64,000 bases of DNA from CAWDMW01 sp963803575. Lineage in GTDB: Bacteria; Pseudomonadota; Alphaproteobacteria; Rickettsiales; UBA998. Made by a program: the position numbers and the translations under genes. The stretch spans positions 62,001 to 126,000 of the forward strand of contig CAWDMW010000002.1 of assembly GCA_963803575.1 (NCBI GenBank). The letters run 5' to 3'. Under the pieces are notes generated by a model, which was given only the letters and a program-made list of their open reading frames with translations, did no database searches and was not told the DNA's origin. This document shows positions 61,436 through 64,000 of this stretch, one piece after another (the stretch's first letter is position 1; every line of letters begins with the position of its first letter).

Positions 61436-62188
61436 TTACTTGAAATCTTCTTTAGAAATGTCAGGTCTAACGTAACGACACCACCAACCTAATCTTTCAG
61501 TCAGATCAGCTTGTGAAGCCTTAGCTTCAAACTCATTGAGTAACTGCTCATGTTTTGGATTACGTGGCGGTTCACCATTACGTTTTAAAGCAGCATATGA
61601 AAGCGTGCCCATACCACCTGTAAACATACCTAAAATAGTAAATGGATCGTTTACAGATGGTGTATGAGTAGCTACGTAAGCACCTGAAGCCATATCTTGA
61701 CGGGCTTTTGCCAGCCTTTTATTATAAGCGGCAACAGGCATATCCGCCAAATACGTTAGCAAGACTCTTTCATAAGCTATATCTCTTTCCATTATTAAAT
61801 TGGCACAAGTAACTAATTGGTCATTTAAAAACAGGTCAACCAAAGTAAAATCAGCATAATCCCTAGCAACCAAGAAAAATGCGTAAACCTCAGCTACAGC
61901 ATCGTTCGCAAGACACCAATTCAATACAAGAATTTTAGCAACTATGGTCTTTTTACGAGACTGTTTAAACATCACATCTTTCACGCTTTCTCTATTTAAA
62001 GACGACGATGGAGCTTTACGAACCACATCTAAAATACTGTCAAAGCAAGGTAATGAAACAGATTTGAACGCTTTAAACGTCCATTTTCTATTGGCTAATT
62101 TTTCATAAGCCTCCATCTCCTCTATAGCCAGATCCTCAAGATTTTCGTGAAGAACAGCAAGCAACTCATCCAAAAAATGTCCGCTCAT
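61436..62188 (-). CDS. Hypothetical protein
   Basis: 250 residues from ATG 62188 (MSGHFLDELL), helix-rich, with DFTLVDLFLNDQLVTCANLI in the middle and a basic C-terminal part. The longer frame to 62332 adds an unlikely hydrophobic leader. A strong terminator follows. Family not recognised; AT-richer than the hldD neighbour. Confidence 0.55.
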   Translation of the reverse strand: MSGHFLDELLAVLHENLEDLAIEEMEAYEKLANRKWTFKAFKSVSLPCFDSILDVVRKAPSSSLNRESVKDVMFKQSRKKTIVAKILVLNWCLANDAVAEVYAFFLVARDYADFTLVDLFLNDQLVTCANLIMERDIAYERVLLTYLADMPVAAYNKRLAKARQDMASGAYVATHTPSVNDPFTILGMFTGGMGTLSYAALKRNGEPPRNPKHEQLLNEFEAKASQADLTERLGWWCRYVRPDISKEDFK

Positions 62189-62506
62189 GATGATATGATA
62201 TAGGTAAAGTACAAAACAGCTCGCAAGCTGTGAAAAGCACAATGTTTCCGTAAACATTGTAGAAGCTATTAACAGATAACGTAAATAGCGAATTCTTAAG
62301 GAGAATGTACGGATAAGCATGATGTATGCCAAGCACTATAGCATTTTCATTTTCAAAAACGCATAAAATGCGTAAATGAAAATAAAAAGCACTATATTAT
62401 GCGGTGCGTTGCAGAGAAATACCGGCTTTGTTCCAAAGGTACGTGACTTGCCACAGGTTTTTCTTTATGTATAATCAATGCTAATATCGCGTCCATGAGG
62501 GAAAAT

Positions 62507-63505
62507 ATGCGTAGTTTCTTGGTCACCGGTGGTGCCGGATTTATTGGGTCTAATATTGTGGCAGGGTTGCGTCAGCGTTATCCGGATGCGCGGGTCGTGG
62601 TTGCGGATTATTTAGGCAGTGACGATAAATGGCGCAATATTGCTGGTATCCCACCGGATGAAGTGGTGCTACCCAACGAGATGTTTTACTGGATGGAAGC
62701 GAATCAGGAATCGCTGGACGCCGTCATTCATATGGGTGCGCTGTCTTCCACCACGCAAACGGACGCAGATCGCGCATTGGAAATTAACGTTTCTTTGCCC
62801 AAGCTGCTAAGAAGCTGGTGCATCACCCATCAGAAACGCTTCATTTATGCCTCGTCTGCATCGGTGTATGGGAATGGAGAGCATGGGTTTGACGATGATC
62901 TCTCGACAGAAGCCATGCGGAAATTGCAGCCACTCAACACCTATGCATGGAGCAAATACGCGTTCGACCAGTATGTCGCTGCATCTATGCATCGCCATGA
63001 GCCACAACCAGCACAGTGGGTGGGCTTGCGCTTCTTTAATGTTTACGGCGCGAATGAATACCATAAAGGCGGGCAACGGAGTGTCGTGGCCAATATTTTC
63101 CCTTATGTCAAAGCCGGACGTCCAGTGCAGCTATTCAAATCCTATCACCCGGATTACGCAGATGGCGGACAATTGCGGGACTTTGTGTATGTGCGTGATT
63201 GTGTGGAGGTGGTATTGTGGTGTATTGACCATCCAGACGTGTCAGGCATCTTTAATGTAGGCACAGGGGAAGCACGCTCCTTTGCGGATCTGGCCAGTGC
63301 TACGTTCCATGCGATGGGGCAGGAACCCCAAATCACGTATGTAGATATGCCCGAAGAAATTAAACCACGTTACCAATATTATACGCAAGCTAATATGCAA
63401 CGTTTGCGTGACGCAGGGTATAGCGCGCCATTCACCTCACTGGAAGATGGTATACATGATTACGTTACCCATTATTTGAATACGGATAATCCGTATCTGA
63501 CATAA
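62507..63505 (+). CDS. hldD: ADP-glyceromanno-heptose 6-epimerase
   Basis: 332 residues from ATG 62507, chosen because GAGGGA lies 5 bases upstream. GGAGFIGSNIV NAD-binding loop, YASSASVYGNGE, catalytic Tyr-x3-Lys in YAWSKYAFD, FFNVYG and the C-terminal NVGTGEARSF. Makes the L-glycero-D-manno-heptose used in LPS inner core. Single gene here. Confidence 0.93.
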   Translation: MRSFLVTGGAGFIGSNIVAGLRQRYPDARVVVADYLGSDDKWRNIAGIPPDEVVLPNEMFYWMEANQESLDAVIHMGALSSTTQTDADRALEINVSLPKLLRSWCITHQKRFIYASSASVYGNGEHGFDDDLSTEAMRKLQPLNTYAWSKYAFDQYVAASMHRHEPQPAQWVGLRFFNVYGANEYHKGGQRSVVANIFPYVKAGRPVQLFKSYHPDYADGGQLRDFVYVRDCVEVVLWCIDHPDVSGIFNVGTGEARSFADLASATFHAMGQEPQITYVDMPEEIKPRYQYYTQANMQRLRDAGYSAPFTSLEDGIHDYVTHYLNTDNPYLT

Positions 63506-63520
63506 GTGATAAATATTAGG

Positions 63521-64000
63521 GGCTGTCCCAGATAACGCAATAATGTGTTATAGGTGGCAGTATGAGAAAGAGTCGATTAAGTTGGTATAAGCAGGAGCGA
63601 TTGATAGAGCATTTTGTGAGTGGTTCAACGGCGCGTTGCGCTGGAGAGCTTGTTGGTATAAATCGCAAATCATCTGCCTATTATTTTCAAAGACTTCGTG
63701 AAATTATTGCGTATCAACTGGAGCAGGAATCTCACGAAGTCTTTGACGGTGAAATTGAGTTAGACGAAAGTTATTTTACGAATAGATTTTGTATGATTTA
63801 AGGGAATTAGTTGCCCCTGCGCTACGCTTGTGGTGGCGGAAAACGTAAAGGCAAGCGTGGTCGCGGCTCGGCTGGGAAAGTGCCTGTTTTCGGTATTTTA
63901 AAGCGCGATGGCAAGGTATATACAAAGATAATTCCTGATGCTTTAAGCGCTACGTTAATGCCAATTATTACGAGAAAAATCACCCTTGATAGCATTGTAT
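63521..64000 (+). mobile_element. IS1595-type element, transposase interrupted, 3' cut off
   Basis: Left end GGCTGTCCCAGATAACG, then ATG 63562 (MRKSRLSWYKQERLIEHFV). The frame reaches IELDESYF (first catalytic Asp) and then stops after TNRFCMI. The conserved GGKRKGKRGRGSAGKVPVFG resumes near 63833 in a shifted position, so roughly 54 extra bases with a stop codon disrupt the gene. The element continues past the window end. Confidence 0.8.

Overview
The window reads as the chromosome of an alphaproteobacterium with moderate GC content. The evidence is a Caulobacter-order cpaBCDEF (Tad pilus) cluster, an F1-ATPase inhibitor zeta subunit (DUF1476), a zinc-free alphaproteobacterial-type L36, a purC-purS-purQ run, and an initiator tRNA with the C1-A72 mismatch. 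The species cannot be named from sequence alone.

Layout. Core block A (1-14.6 kb) holds cpaF(partial)/E/D/C/B, ridA, a gene broken by an in-frame stop, ilvE, a XagA/XagB-like outer-membrane protein and glycosyltransferase pair, rpmJ, yidC, engB and tRNA-Ile. Core block B (47.8-63.5 kb) holds tRNA-fMet, a four-helix-bundle protein, a Trm112-like protein, tRNA-Gly, a Gfo/Idh/MocA oxidoreductase, the zeta inhibitor, purCSQ, a BON lipoprotein, fadD, a collagen-like surface protein, hisB, a PfkB-family kinase, an entericidin-like lipoprotein and hldD. An IS1595-type element starts at the right edge.

Between them lie about 33 kb of accessory DNA. From 14.6 to 27 kb there is a heavily eroded prophage/IS zone. 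It has recombinase and IS3 remnants, two separate holin-endolysin modules, tail and portal genes joined by deletions, and a run of early phage genes (DUF6362, DUF6378, RuvC-like, primase and PD-(D/E)XK fragments). Two younger modules interrupt it: a one-gene AAA_14/DUF4143 ATPase cassette bounded by 43-bp inverted repeats (21717-22965), and an AT-rich HEPN + DUF262 gene pair (24636-26231) that resembles a defence or toxin-type module. From 27.2 to 31.2 kb, two inverted 828-bp IS5/IS427-type copies bracket the sensor half of a chemotaxis receptor, and one of them cuts the 3' end of a YSDD reverse transcriptase whose upstream region has RNA-like hairpins.

From 31601 to 47850 there is an integrative island in the 3' end of tRNA-fMet, flanked by a 45-bp direct repeat. 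Its tyrosine integrase sits beside the intact tRNA. Its cargo is a type I restriction-modification operon with embedded accessory genes (HTH, hsdM, RhuM, a small membrane protein, hsdS, an AlbA_2/ATPase protein, hsdR), a truncated Fic protein, an AlkB-type dioxygenase, and a decayed toprim/AAA replication gene. The accessory zone therefore looks like a defence island built by repeated insertion at tRNA genes and inside prophage wreckage. The most novel-looking objects are the inverted-repeat ATPase cassette, whose left repeat contains a promoter that would give a leaderless mRNA, the HEPN/DUF262 pair, and the reverse transcriptase with its structured leader.
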